Assembly (NCBI RefSeq): GCF_964340395.1
Contig: NC_135568.1
Location: 2,438,001 to 2,450,000, forward strand
Reading direction: 5' to 3'
Source of the DNA: Glandiceps talaboti
Taxonomy: Eukaryota; Hemichordata; Enteropneusta; Spengelidae
Length of the DNA stretch: 12,000 nucleotides
The notes below the pieces were generated by a model, which saw only the letters and a program-made list of their open reading frames with translations, was not told where the DNA came from and did not search any database. Below are positions 1 to 7,956 of this stretch, in pieces. The position numbers and the translations under genes are program-made. Within the stretch, counting starts at the first letter, position 1. Every line of letters begins with the position of its first letter.

Positions 1-487
1 CCAACCATACTGTCCATTCCTACTGTCCACTCACAAACACCAACCATACTGTCCATTCCTGCTGTCCACTCACAAACACCAACCATACTGTCCATTCCTA
101 CTGTCAACTCACAAACACCAACCATACTGTCCATTCCTGCTGTCCATTCACAAACACCAACCACGCTGTCCATTCCTGCTGTCCATCTCACAAACACCAA
201 CCACGCTGTCCATTCAGAACACCAACCATACTGTCCATTCAGAACACTTACCATACTGTCCATTCCTATTGTCCACTCACAAACACCAACCATACTGTCC
301 ATTCCTTCTGTCGATACAGAAACACCAACCATACTGCCCATTCAGAACACCAACCATAGTAATAGTATCTATTCCTATTGACCATTCATAAACACCAACC
401 ATACTGTCCATTCAGAACACCAACCATACTGTCCATTCCTGCTGTCCACTCACAAACACCAACAATACTGCCCATTCCCACTATCCA
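1..487. repeat. 39-bp minisatellite, left edge open
   Basis: Tandem copies begin with CCAACCATACTGTCCATTCC and continue with a C/T/A-rich half ending in CACAAACA. Unit starts at 1, 40, 79, 118 and 157 show an exact 39-bp period. From about 197 the array degrades, with units shortened to about 22 bp (CCATTCAGAACA variants) mixed with full units up to about 487. The array runs off the left edge, so its true length is unknown. It lies in the intron upstream of the exon at 679. An open frame across it (378-653) comes from the repeat and lacks coding character. Confidence 0.95.
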
Positions 488-678
488 CCCACTATTGCAG
501 TCAATATCACATTACATGCATGATTATCTGCAGTTTTGTCCATGTACATTTAAACAATATGTCAATGTATGGTGTGTAAGGACATATAGCTATCGGGGTT
601 TCAATCAAATGGTGTGTTTACAATGTAATTACGCTAATGTACAGACTGGTTAAGTGTATTTGATTGTTCACTTTACAG

Positions 679-1050
679 GCGCCAAGGGACAACAAGGTCC
701 ACAGCAATCCATTCCATCAGAAAGAGGTTCACATACTGATGGTCTGGATTTAGATATCACACACTATGGTACTCTACCTAAAGATGAAGCACGCAAATCT
801 GCAAAGAGTGTGAAAGATGAAGATGAGCAACTTAGAGCTGCTGCAACTGAAGCCGCTGCTGCAGCTGCTGCAGCCGCTGCGAAGGAAGAAGCAGAGAAAA
901 AAGCACAGGAGGAGGAAGAGACAAGAAAAAAGAAAGAGTTAGAGGAGGAGGAGGAAAAGAAGAAGAAAGAGTTGGCGAGTCGTAAGAGTTCAAAAAGTAC
1001 AAGGAGTAAAGGTTCTGCTGAAAAAGAAAAGAAGAAGGATTTTATTGTCG
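679..1050 (+). CDS. Internal exon: poly-Ala and Lys/Glu helix segment of an unidentified charged protein
   Basis: This internal exon lies between a 3' splice site (GTTCACTTTACAG, AG at 677-678) and a 5' splice site (GTAAGA at 1051). It is 372 bp long with phase 1 at both ends, so 124 codons. Counting from the split Gly codon, residues 1-30 are a Gln/Gly/Ser-rich start. Residues 35-53 are charged. Residues 59-68 are ten alanines written with mixed GCN codons. Residues 69-99 alternate Lys and Glu blocks, as in a coiled coil or single alpha helix. Residues 101-113 are Ser/Lys/Arg-rich, which suggests a phosphorylated or basic linker. The exon ends in KKKDFIV. An ATG at 654 lies before the acceptor and is unlikely to be the start; upstream exons must lie outside the window. 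No family is recognised. Cytoskeletal, junctional-membrane and nuclear scaffold proteins all carry such segments. Confidence 0.85.
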
Positions 1051-1894
1051 GTAAGATAAAATACTTCTTTTTTGAAAATGAACTAACACAAGATACAACT
1101 AACAAAGACACACAGCACATATTTGGTTTTATGTTAGTACACTTGTCAAATAAAACAAATCTCTAATGTTATTAAATGTTGCTATAAAGCATATATTGCT
1201 CAATATATAAAATGGAATATATAAATTACCTAATTGATATTCAAAAACTAAATTAAAAGAATCGCCAAATATGGATGTGATATTTGAACTGCTCCCAACA
1301 AATGAAAACAAACAAAACAAACCTGAAAAAACTTATTGAGCAATCAATATAAAAATGGAAAGATATGTATGCTTTGATATTGTTATATTATAATCAAAAT
1401 CTGATTGGAATTTGTTCATTTGCAAAATAAGCTTAAACAGGACACAGGTTTTAAAGAAGGATAAAGATACCATTAAAATGTATTATGCAAATGAGATGCT
1501 TAATTATTCATAAGATTGAAATATATGTCATGTGTGACTAGTTTTTTCATTTCAATTTTTTGTTACTCAATTTTGTAGTTTCATTTACAAATTTTGTACA
1601 CCTTCCAGTTCATATTTGCTGATGAATCACAACTGTTACAATCATATGAAAATATCGATGTCAATTAATAGTTATCAATATTAATCACTAAATTCTAGTA
1701 ACTGAATTTTGCATATATTATGCTAATCAGTCTACACTTCATATTATTTCATTATTATGTCCAATGATGGGGTTGTGATTGTTAAATTGGTTGTTGCTTG
1801 CAATGACAATACGTGAATACTATATTTGTACAGTATATAGATATAATAATATTCTTACATTTAGTATCATTCATTGTGTTATATGTATTAACAA

Positions 1895-1896
<2 letters not shown>
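1051..1896 (+). other. AT-rich intron sequence, nothing distinctive
   Basis: This follows the GTAAGA donor of the first exon. It is AT-rich with stops in all frames and shows no repeat array, RNA gene or conserved motif that I can support. If the donor is not used, the reading frame runs on for 38 AT-rich codons to a stop at 1166, which looks like intron readthrough. Confidence 0.7.
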
Positions 1897-1961
<65 letters not shown>

Positions 1962-1980
1962 TGTGTGTGTGTGTGTGTGT
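1897..1980. repeat. (GT)n microsatellite, about 42 units
   Basis: A nearly pure GT dinucleotide tract with one interruption (TATG near 1955). It abuts the 26-bp tandem array at 1981 directly. Open frames across it are repeat artefacts. Confidence 0.97.
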
Positions 1981-2110
1981 ACATATGATGTCATTGATTC
2001 TGTTGCACATATGATGTCATTGATTCTGTTGCACATATGATGTCATTGATTCTGTTGCACATATGATGTCATTGATTCTGTTGCACATATGATGTCATTG
2101 ATTCTGTTGC
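1981..2110. repeat. Five identical 26-bp tandem repeats
   Basis: Five copies start at 1981, 2007, 2033, 2059 and 2085. Each reads ACATATGATG, then TCATTGATTCTGTTGC. I see no mismatch between copies, so the array is young or homogenised. The last copy runs into AG, making ATTCTGTTGCAG at 2101-2112, which resembles a 3' splice site. Confidence 0.97.
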
Positions 2111-2112
2111 AG

Positions 2113-2507
2113 TTCTGCTATGTATAAACACCAACTGTGATGTTTGTGTGTTCATGGGTGTATGTTTGAAGTTTAGTTATTTTAGTTTTTGTGGTGAGCA
2201 GTGTTGTGCATCATCACCCAGTGTGCTGCAGTGTCACATTGAGGCACCGTGTAGGTTGTCTAATATATTGAGTGATTCTGAAATTGATGATGAAGATGCC
2301 AAGCTCAAAAGGTGCTGTAATTTGCATAAAACAAGTTTATGTACTATAAACATAGATAACAAGGCATTGATGCTGTCTCCAAAAAATTGCCATATTTGTG
2401 ATCTGAATGATAACGTCGGATTTTGTTTAGATTTATGCAAATATCAGTTTTACTTTACTAGTATTTGTCACAAAAGTGATAACAAAAAATATTGCATATG
2501 CATATGA
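2113..2507 (+). other. Cys-rich open frame of uncertain coding status
   Basis: The frame is open for 131 codons from a possible acceptor (AG at 2111-2112) to a stop at 2505-2507. An exon starting at 2113 would receive the phase-1 donor at 1050 in frame. The translation is rich in Cys, Phe and Leu, unlike the charged exons of the gene. Only one stretch, SDSEIDDEDAKLKR (2271-2312), looks coding-like, and it is followed by a weak donor (AAG|GTGCTG). No domain is recognised. It may be an alternative exon, but a chance open frame is equally likely in this much sequence. Confidence 0.2.
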
Positions 2508-3072
2508 CTGCATTATGCATAAAATATGAAAGAATGAAAAATGTAGAATTTTCTCATGTGTCAAAGAGGAACACTTAAACTAATCTAAGACTATTTTGAA
2601 GTTAGAAAAAATAATATTCAAAGTTCATCATTTGCAAATTGTTACCACATTTAGTGTCAAAATGTTTGCACAATCATGTGCTAATTTATTGAAAACAACT
2701 ACTTTTTTCTTGAAAACAAAATTATCAAACACACTAATGTCATGTATAGGACTTGCACGATAATTTCTTCTGCTATCAGTAATCAGACAATATCAATTTT
2801 GATGACAGGGTGCAGGGTAGAAATTTTATTACTGTTATAGTTGCAACAAATTTGAATTTTTTTTTTTTTACAGTTTTTGCAAAAATCAGTTGTAAAGTTA
2901 AGACTTAGTGAATAGACTAGCTTTTAGCTAACCAGGTTATCTGTATGATTTTTAACCCTCTTTAACTAAAGTTTAAATAAAATAAAATAAAAATAAAATA
3001 CATCTGAGTTCAACTCAGTTGAGATGAGACACCATCGATATCTGACAACTAAACATTATAACAATATATTAG
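2508..3072 (+). other. AT-rich intron sequence before the alternative exon
   Basis: AT-rich with a T run of about a dozen near 2858-2870 and an A-rich AAATAAAATA-type stretch near 2975-3000. A small palindrome, CATATGCATATG, lies near 2495-2506 just to the left. A second possible AG acceptor at 3017-3018 would also enter the next exon in phase 1. Nothing else is supported. Confidence 0.6.
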
Positions 3073-3554
3073 GAATGCCAAAGGAGAAGATTGAACCAGA
3101 ACCAGTCATCAAGAAAGCTGATTTGATGAAGAAAAAAAAGGCAATTTCGTCTAAAACCTCAGACACCATAGAAAAGATTATAGTTGATGATGGGGTAGAG
3201 ACGATTGAAATGGAAGGTATTGGACAGGAAAAAGAAAAATTTTTAAGTATTACTGACGGAAACAGCGAAAAGACACAAAGTATTGAAAATAACGAAAGTG
3301 TAAAAAGTCAAGCTTGGAATGATGATGATAATGATGATGATAATAATGATCACAATGGTGATGATAATGGTGATGATAATGATGATGATGATAATGGTGA
3401 TCATAATGATGATGATACTGGTGATCACAATGATGATGATGATGCAACAGAGGAAGTTGATAAAGAGGATAAAAATGATGACAAAGAGAAAGAAGTGCAT
3501 GATGGGATGCAAGGTGCAGTAAACATGTCTGAGTGTTGTGTACTGTTGCCGTGA
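3073..3554 (+). CDS. Probable alternative 3'-terminal exon with Asp/Asn-rich tail
   Basis: Read after an acceptor at 3071-3072 (AACAATATATTAG), this exon enters in phase 1. Joined to the exon ending at 1050 it begins G-MPKEKIEPEPVIKKAD. This resembles the start of the exon at 4907 (G-LPKEKPQEF... ending PKKAD), which argues for an exon duplication. The frame continues for 159 codons to TGA at 3552-3554. It holds a Lys-rich part, a mixed acidic part (DDGVETIEMEGIGQEKEKF), a 42-residue Asp/Asn/Gly/His tract, and a short hydrophobic end (ECCVLLP). The acceptor has a poor pyrimidine tract, and AG at 3017-3018 would instead add 18 residues in the same frame. A weak donor at 3514 (AAG|GTGCAG, phase 1) could turn it into an in-frame cassette. 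Spliced to 679-1050 it would close a product of at least 284 codons. Confidence 0.65.
3318..3443 (+). repeat. Imperfect (GAT/AAT)n coding repeat
   Basis: About 42 consecutive codons are almost all GAT or AAT, with scattered GGT, CAC, CAT and ACT. In the exon's frame this gives Asp/Asn with Gly and His. The triplet register is kept, so any length change would stay in frame. The complement gives open frames of Ile or His runs, which are shadows. Confidence 0.9.
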
Positions 3555-4082
3555 CAACTGGACTATCGGAATATCACAGCTCCAACACTGGTTTATTGTT
3601 TGTTGTTATCATTACTATTACATCACTTTTGTTCTTGTTTGTTGCCATAGCTACGAATCTCTTGAATATGCAAATAGCATTTGATTGACACTTGTAGACA
3701 GTAGTGTCTGGACCAGTCAAAGCTATTGGAGTGTTACTTTTGCAACCCCGGGTGTCCTACCTGTCTTTTTACTTTGTTTTTATTTCTATTCTTGTGTATT
3801 CACCTTTTGATTTCATTATTTTCGGTATCTGCCATATTACATATACACCATTTGTTTTGTTGAGTGATATACCACCATAGTACCACCCCGTTTGTTTTGT
3901 TGTTGAGTGATATCCCACCATCGTATCATCACATTTATTTTGCCATTATTTCCAACCACTGTTGTATCAGTTGCACTTTCCAACTTTCATTGACAGTGAA
4001 ATCAAGGGATTCATTATACACTATAGAAAGATAATTATGTATTGCTTTGTAAGTGAACAAGCTATCAAATTTTTGCACATAC
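3555..4082 (+). other. Probable 3' UTR of the short isoform
   Basis: It runs from the stop at 3554 to the first AATAAA. It is T-rich, with no open frame or repeat array of note apart from two similar stretches with TTTGTTTTGTTG...AGTGATAT near 3850-3912. UTR status is inferred from the stop and the downstream signal. Confidence 0.5.
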
Positions 4083-4088
4083 AATAAA
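4083..4088 (+). terminator. Polyadenylation signal AATAAA
   Basis: This is the first canonical AATAAA after the stop at 3554. It is followed by GT-rich sequence (GGTATGTTACTGTATG at 4110-4125) suitable as a downstream element. It would end the short isoform near 4100-4110. Confidence 0.5.
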
Positions 4089-4103
4089 AATACATCTAAC
4101 CAT

Positions 4104-4465
4104 TTCTAAGGTATGTTACTGTATGCCTGGTCTATGTTATTGGACATCAGGGTACAGTACATTTGGGTTAGCTAGTTACAGAACATTTGATATGTACACT
4201 GTGTACATCTTGGTAAGTACCTGGGTGTGTTACAGTATGCCTGGTATGGTAAAATACATTTTGACATGTACTGTACACTTAGTATGTTTCTGGACATATG
4301 TGTATACTCATGTATATCTGGGTGTGTAGTACATTTTGATATGTACAAATGTACATCTGGCTATGTTGCTGTACACCTGGGTACTAATATGTTGCAATAC
4401 AACTAGGTACTACAACTGGATTGTGTTATAATAATATCTCTGGTTATGTTACTGTATATCATGTA
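4104..4465. repeat. Degenerate tandem repeat, roughly 63-75 bp
   Basis: Phrases such as ACATTTTGAYATGTAC recur near 4193, 4256 and 4331. TACATCTGG- or ACCTGGGT-like and GTTACTGTATGCCTGG-like phrases lie between them. Copies are diverged and spacing is irregular, so this is an old array. The open frame at 4123-4329 follows the repeats and is not a gene. Confidence 0.6.
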
Positions 4466-4667
4466 TTCTGTACGTTACAATATGTTTTTAATATGTAGTA
4501 TGTAAGCGAGCAATTATGTGATACAGATGTAGGGGTATTGGTGTATGTCAGTGTACATTTTAATTTGCTGTATGATACATTGTATGCGTGTATGTATGTA
4601 TGTGTATATGTGTGTTTGAGTTTGCAAAAATATGCAAGTGTAAGTTTGTATACATGTCTGTGAGGTG

Positions 4668-4728
4668 GTGTGCGTGCGTGCGTGCGTGTGTGTGTGCGTG
4701 TGTGTGTGTGTGTGCATGTGTGTGTGTT

Positions 4729-4815
<87 letters not shown>
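4668..4815. repeat. Large GT/TG microsatellite with a variant 5' end
   Basis: It begins with GTGC/GTGT variants, a CATG and a TTTGTTTG interruption, then becomes about 80 bp of pure TG up to 4815. It lies about 90 bp upstream of the exon at 4907, in the intron before its 3' splice site. All open frames here are repeat artefacts (Cys-Val or Thr-His). Confidence 0.97.
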
Positions 4816-4816
<1 letters not shown>

Positions 4817-4906
4817 CATTAATCACAGTAGCTTTGTATTCCACTGTATTATATGTTTCAAGTTAAGTATGAAATTGACATAAATTTATTATTTGCTCCT
4901 TTCCAG

Positions 4907-4978
4907 GCTTACCAAAGGAAAAACCACAGGAATTTCTACAACCTAAACCACCCACTCCAAAGAAAGCAGATAAAGATT
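4907..4978 (+). CDS. Small internal exon, Pro/Lys-rich linker
   Basis: Bounded by a strong acceptor (TTTGCTCCTTTCCAG, AG at 4905-4906) and a strong donor (GTAAGT at 4979). It is 72 bp and phase 1 at both ends. Joined to the exon ending at 1050 it reads G-LPKEKPQEF, then LQPKPPTPKKADKD, and a split Ser codon leads into the exon at 5260. It is a Pro/Lys-rich, probably disordered linker with a TP site. Its ends match the start of the alternative exon at 3073, so the two are probably duplicates used as alternatives. Confidence 0.85.
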
Positions 4979-5259
4979 GTAAGTACTGGTATAAATATGA
5001 TACACAATGATCAAAGTTACCCAGTCGAATAATTTATCTTGCATAGTCCAGCTGAATTCCTCGGCCTTCTTCAGTTGTTATTTGTCTATGACGTAGACTT
5101 GTCACATGACCACAAGAGAGTGTTGTATGTATACTATCACTATTTCCATAAGAATAAATTGTTCTTGTTATATAAAACTAAGGGCTTTAATTACTTCTGG
5201 GTAATGCTTTAGAATTTAGTTAAAGCAATTTTATAATGTTTTATTTTTCCAATTATTAG
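4979..5259 (+). other. Short intron (281 bp)
   Basis: It runs from GTAAGT to ATTATTAG. It has no repeats. TGACGTAG and TCACATGACC near 5089-5111 resemble CRE-half and E-box sequences, but I attach no function to them. Confidence 0.75.
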
Positions 5260-5439
5260 CGGCTAAGAAAAAGAAAAAGAAAGAGTCTCCTACCAAAGCA
5301 GAGAAGAAGAAACCAGAACCTAAGGGTAAAAAGAAAAAGAAGAAGGGAGAAAAAGATGAAGAAGATGAGAAGTCAGAGAAAGATGTCAAGGAAACTGAAG
5401 TTAAGGAGAAAACACCAACACCAGTTGAAGAAAAGACGG
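5260..5439 (+). CDS. Internal exon: Lys-rich block
   Basis: The acceptor is TTTTTCCAATTATTAG (AG at 5258-5259) and the donor is GTAAAA at 5440. The exon is 180 bp, phase 1 at both ends, 60 codons. It opens with AKKKKKKESPTKAEKKK. It passes through a second run of six lysines, then an acidic mixed part (EKDEEDEKSEKDVKETEVKEK), and ends TPTPVEEKT. The lysine runs could act as a nuclear localisation signal or as a nucleic-acid, microtubule or acidic-lipid contact. SPTK and TPTP are possible proline-directed kinase sites. No folded domain is visible. Confidence 0.87.
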
Positions 5440-5793
5440 GTAAAAGATTGTAATATTGTATAAATAGAGATATTATTAATACAGTTGGATAATATAATAA
5501 TAATAATTATGCTAAATGTGTAACTCAACTGTGTGGTGTAATGATAGTTTAATAGCAACATAGACTGGCTCAGTGCAAGTTGTGGTGTTATGATGGCTGA
5601 ATGCTAGCTCACACTAGTAGCATAGATTGTAAGTTTAGCTCCATGGTGAGTTGAGCAAGAACAAGAAAGGGCTGTTGTGCCCTGATAAGTGTGTGCCCGG
5701 GATAACAAAGTTTATACCCATCAACAATTACTAAAAAGTGGAAATATGAAATAAGAGTTATTAAATTTGATTGAATTTTGTCTCTCTGTACAG
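5440..5793 (+). other. Intron (354 bp) with a degenerate ~50-bp duplication
   Basis: Two related stretches start at about 5532 (TGTGGTGTAATGATAG) and 5581 (TGTGGTGTTATGATGG). Both are followed by an AATRSTAGC-like phrase and CATAGAYTG. Near 5669, AGGGC...GCCCT forms a small hairpin. The intron ends in a good tract, TTTTGTCTCTCTGTACAG. Confidence 0.7.
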
Positions 5794-5951
5794 AGGAAGT
5801 TGTTGAGGAAGTAAAGGAACCAACTCCACCACCATCACCACCAAAAGAACCGTCCAAGGAACCTACACCGGAACCAGAACCAGAATTACCAGAACCAACA
5901 CCAGATCTAGAAGAAGAAGTTGAAGATGAAATTGATGCAGAAATGGGAGAG
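5794..5951 (+). CDS. Internal exon: Pro-Glu repeat block
   Basis: The acceptor is TCTCTCTGTACAG (AG at 5792-5793) and the donor is GTATGT at 5952. It enters in phase 1 and leaves in phase 0 (158 bp). The product starts EEVVEEVKEPTPPPSPPKEP, continues SKEPTPEPEPELPEPTPDLE and ends EEVEDEIDAEMGE. It is a proline/glutamate-rich, extended acidic segment with several SP/TP sites and PPxPP-like stretches that might bind SH3 or WW domains. Reading on past the donor gives hydrophobic, intron-like translation to a stop at 6086, so the splice is preferred. Confidence 0.87.
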
Positions 5952-6236
5952 GTATGTCTATGCTGTGATTCATGGTTTTTATTTCAGGTTCAGTTTTATC
6001 TGATCACAGGAAAGGGTTATGGTTTTGGTGCCTTGGACTTGATTGCTTTGTTTTGGGCAAAATTGTGTGAATGCATGCTGAAATGAAGTTTTAAGACATA
6101 AACCAAAAATTGCTAGTCTATAAAAAGTTTTGTAATTCTTCAATCAGTTCAACAACTCCGATTTATTTATTTGACCACTAGTAAACTGGTCTGATTGACT
6201 TCAAATTTGTCTAATTTCTCCAGTTTATGGAATCTA

Positions 6237-6264
6237 TTTGTTTGTTTGTTTGTTTGTTTGTTTG
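6237..6264. repeat. (TTTG)7 microsatellite
   Basis: Seven consecutive TTTG units. Short open frames across it are artefacts. Confidence 0.9.
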
Positions 6265-6487
6265 TTTTCACTTCATTATATAATCAAAACATTGACTCTG
6301 GAGTCCTCTTCTGGGTTTTTGACCAAAAGGCAGAAATTTCAAATTTGTGCACACATATTTCAAATATCTTTAGAGTACATGTTTTATTACATTGGAGTTG
6401 AAGTGATTGAAGATATACAGTATTAAACTAAATATATTTAATTTTGCAGTTTTGTGTGAAGTAAAGATAATTACTTGCATGGTGTAG

Positions 6488-6624
6488 ATTTCAATTGGAC
6501 CTTGGTTTGATGTGTTTGCATTTGATTGGACATTGGTTAAGTGTGTTTGCATTTGATTGGACCTTGGTTATGTGTGTTGCATTTGATTGGACCTTGGTGT
6601 GTTTGATATACTGATTGGTCTGGT
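6488..6624. repeat. 30-32 bp tandem repeat carrying ATTGG and TTTGCAT
   Basis: Copies of TTGATTGGACCTTGG (or near variants) start near 6490, 6522, 6552 and 6582. A partial fifth (CTGATTGGTCTGG) lies at 6611. Three copies are preceded by TTTGCAT or TTGCAT. On the minus strand each unit reads CCAATC, and most also read ATGCAAA. Confidence 0.88.
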
Positions 6625-6898
6625 GTGAACCAAATTATTCTTGATGAACTGAAATGTGAGATGAATAGTCTGTAGTTCTTTATGTCGCAGGAATGTGTGT
6701 ATATATAATACTTTTGTTCCAGAAGTATGCATTGGAATATTGAGACAACCAGCATTTTCTTAATGGTTTATCACGTTTGTGGGAAAGTTTGTAAAATGAC
6801 TGGTTTCCTCATGCCACTCTACATGTACTTTTAGTTGAGTGAATGAAAATGAACACTAGAAGATATGAAAAGTTACAAGTTTCTTTTGTCAACTTACC

Positions 6899-6990
6899 TG
6901 TAAGGTATGTCGTGACGGGGCGCCCTCACACATCAGCCAACCCCTCCCAGAGGAGGCTGGTGAGGGCGGAACGTCACGACGTATCTTACA
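6899..6990. repeat. GC-rich foldback with 31-nt arms
   Basis: The left arm (6899-6929, TGTAAGGTATGTCGTGACG...) is the near-complement of the right arm (6960-6990, ...ACGTCACGACGTATCTTACA). 26 of 31 positions match, two of the five others are G-U pairs in RNA, and the rest form one 3-nt internal loop. The 30-nt centre can pair further (CAGCC with GGCTG). It stands out as GC-rich in AT-rich surroundings. It may be a small foldback transposon relic or a hairpin RNA precursor. I see no clear target-site duplication. Confidence 0.85.
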
Positions 6991-7014
6991 GTCTACAGAA
7001 AACCTTGTAGTTAA

Positions 7015-7151
7015 TTTTGTAAGATAAATTACAATGAATTGCATTTCAGGGTACAATTTACAATCACAACATAAACAGCCTTCAATGATCTTTATATTGT
7101 GATTGTAAATTGTACCCTGAAATATAATTCATTCTAATTTCTCGTACAACT
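7015..7151. repeat. AT-rich foldback with ~55-nt arms
   Basis: Arm 7015-7069 pairs with arm 7097-7151, leaving a 27-nt loop. The inner 33 positions match at 31, and the outer 22 at 17. The core shared phrases are TTTCAGGGTACAATTTACAA on the left and TTGTAAATTGTACCCTGAAA on the right. It starts 24 bp after the GC-rich foldback. Candidates are a palindromic MITE-type relic or a long hairpin RNA. No protein coding is present. Confidence 0.9.
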
Positions 7152-7204
7152 TTATGTTGAGTTATGTTCAGAAATATGTTAACTAGTCACATCAAAATGG
7201 GTTC

Positions 7205-7710
7205 CATGACATGGGCTGTTAACTAAAGAACTTCATGTTGGGTTAATGTCAGATATTCATGGTATATTCACAAAATGAAAAGCATTATGGGCTGTCAGCT
7301 AAAGAACTTCATATTATCATTATTCTAGCAATGACATATACATTATAATTGGTGTAATGTGTCCTTGGTTCAGTTGTGTTTATTGTTCAAATACTAAGTT
7401 ATCAGTGGTTATCTAGTCTAAAATATATCATTTACATTCTCATCATCAACATTATCATCATTTGTAAAGGTCAGAAATATGTCATAGGTCAAAGTGCATG
7501 TTGGTGTTGCTGGATGTATTACACCTTAATTCACATCACAAAGGATATTATGGGTTATAGTCATTTCAGAACTGTATGTGAGTTACCTTTATAAATACAT
7601 GTATGTTGACATCGTTGCTCCTAAAGAACATCACATTGGGATGTTAATTGTTCATTATGAGTTACATTTAACAACATGATTGTTTACTAAAGATCCTTAG
7701 GTGTTGTTAT
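7205..7710. repeat. Diverged ~76-bp repeat
   Basis: ATGGGCTGTTAACTAAAGAA and the following CTTCATGTT at 7211-7239 recur at 7287-7315 with 26 of 29 matches, 76 bp apart. Further diverged pieces are CTAAAGAACATCACATTGGG near 7620 and TTTACTAAAGATCCTTAGG near 7684. The sequence between them, including the 7376-7594 open frame, has no coding signal I trust. Confidence 0.6.
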
Positions 7711-7830
7711 AGTAACCAAGATTCACAACATTAAACATTATATCATATTCCAAAGAAATAAGTAACTACCAGTAAATTAAAACACACATAGAGCGTCTTG
7801 GTGTTTTCAAGTTCATTACCGTAAGATTAA

Positions 7831-7916
7831 TGTCATCCATAATCACAACTCAAAGAATAGAACTGGATCGGGCTAGTTGTCATCCATTATCACAACTCAA
7901 AGAATAGAACAGGATC
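7831..7916. repeat. 47-bp period direct duplication
   Basis: The 39-nt segment at 7831-7869 (TGTCATCCATAATCACAACT...) is repeated at 7878-7916 with two mismatches. Confidence 0.92.
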
Positions 7917-7956
7917 CAAATTATTGATGTACAAGACACTTTATACCACTCTACAA

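Noticed and set aside
378-653. 91-codon open frame over the left minisatellite
   Set aside because: It is made of repeat units plus intron sequence, has no coding-like composition and no start or splice context.
764-1120. Minus-strand open frame opposite the first exon
   Set aside because: Its Ser/Phe/Ala runs are the complement of the Glu/Lys/Ala codons on the plus strand, where splice sites and phases fit.
1779-2040. Open frames over the (GT)n tract on both strands
   Set aside because: They are dinucleotide translations (Cys-Val, Thr-His) with no gene evidence.
2232-2312. Exon starting after GTGCTGCAG and ending at AAG|GTGCTG
   Set aside because: This acceptor gives phase 0, while the only upstream donor (1050) is phase 1; in phase 1 it hits a stop at once.
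3549-3554. Prenylation signal at the end of the short isoform (ECCVLLP)
   Set aside because: A CaaX box needs Cys at the fourth position from the end; here the last four residues are VLLP.
3243-3557. Minus-strand Ile-rich and His-rich open frames
   Set aside because: They are shadows of the (GAT)n tract, which fits the plus-strand exon.
5566-5710. tRNA-derived SINE suggested by TGGCTCAGTGC, an A-box-like word
   Set aside because: No matching B box is found at the right distance, and no tail or target duplication is seen.
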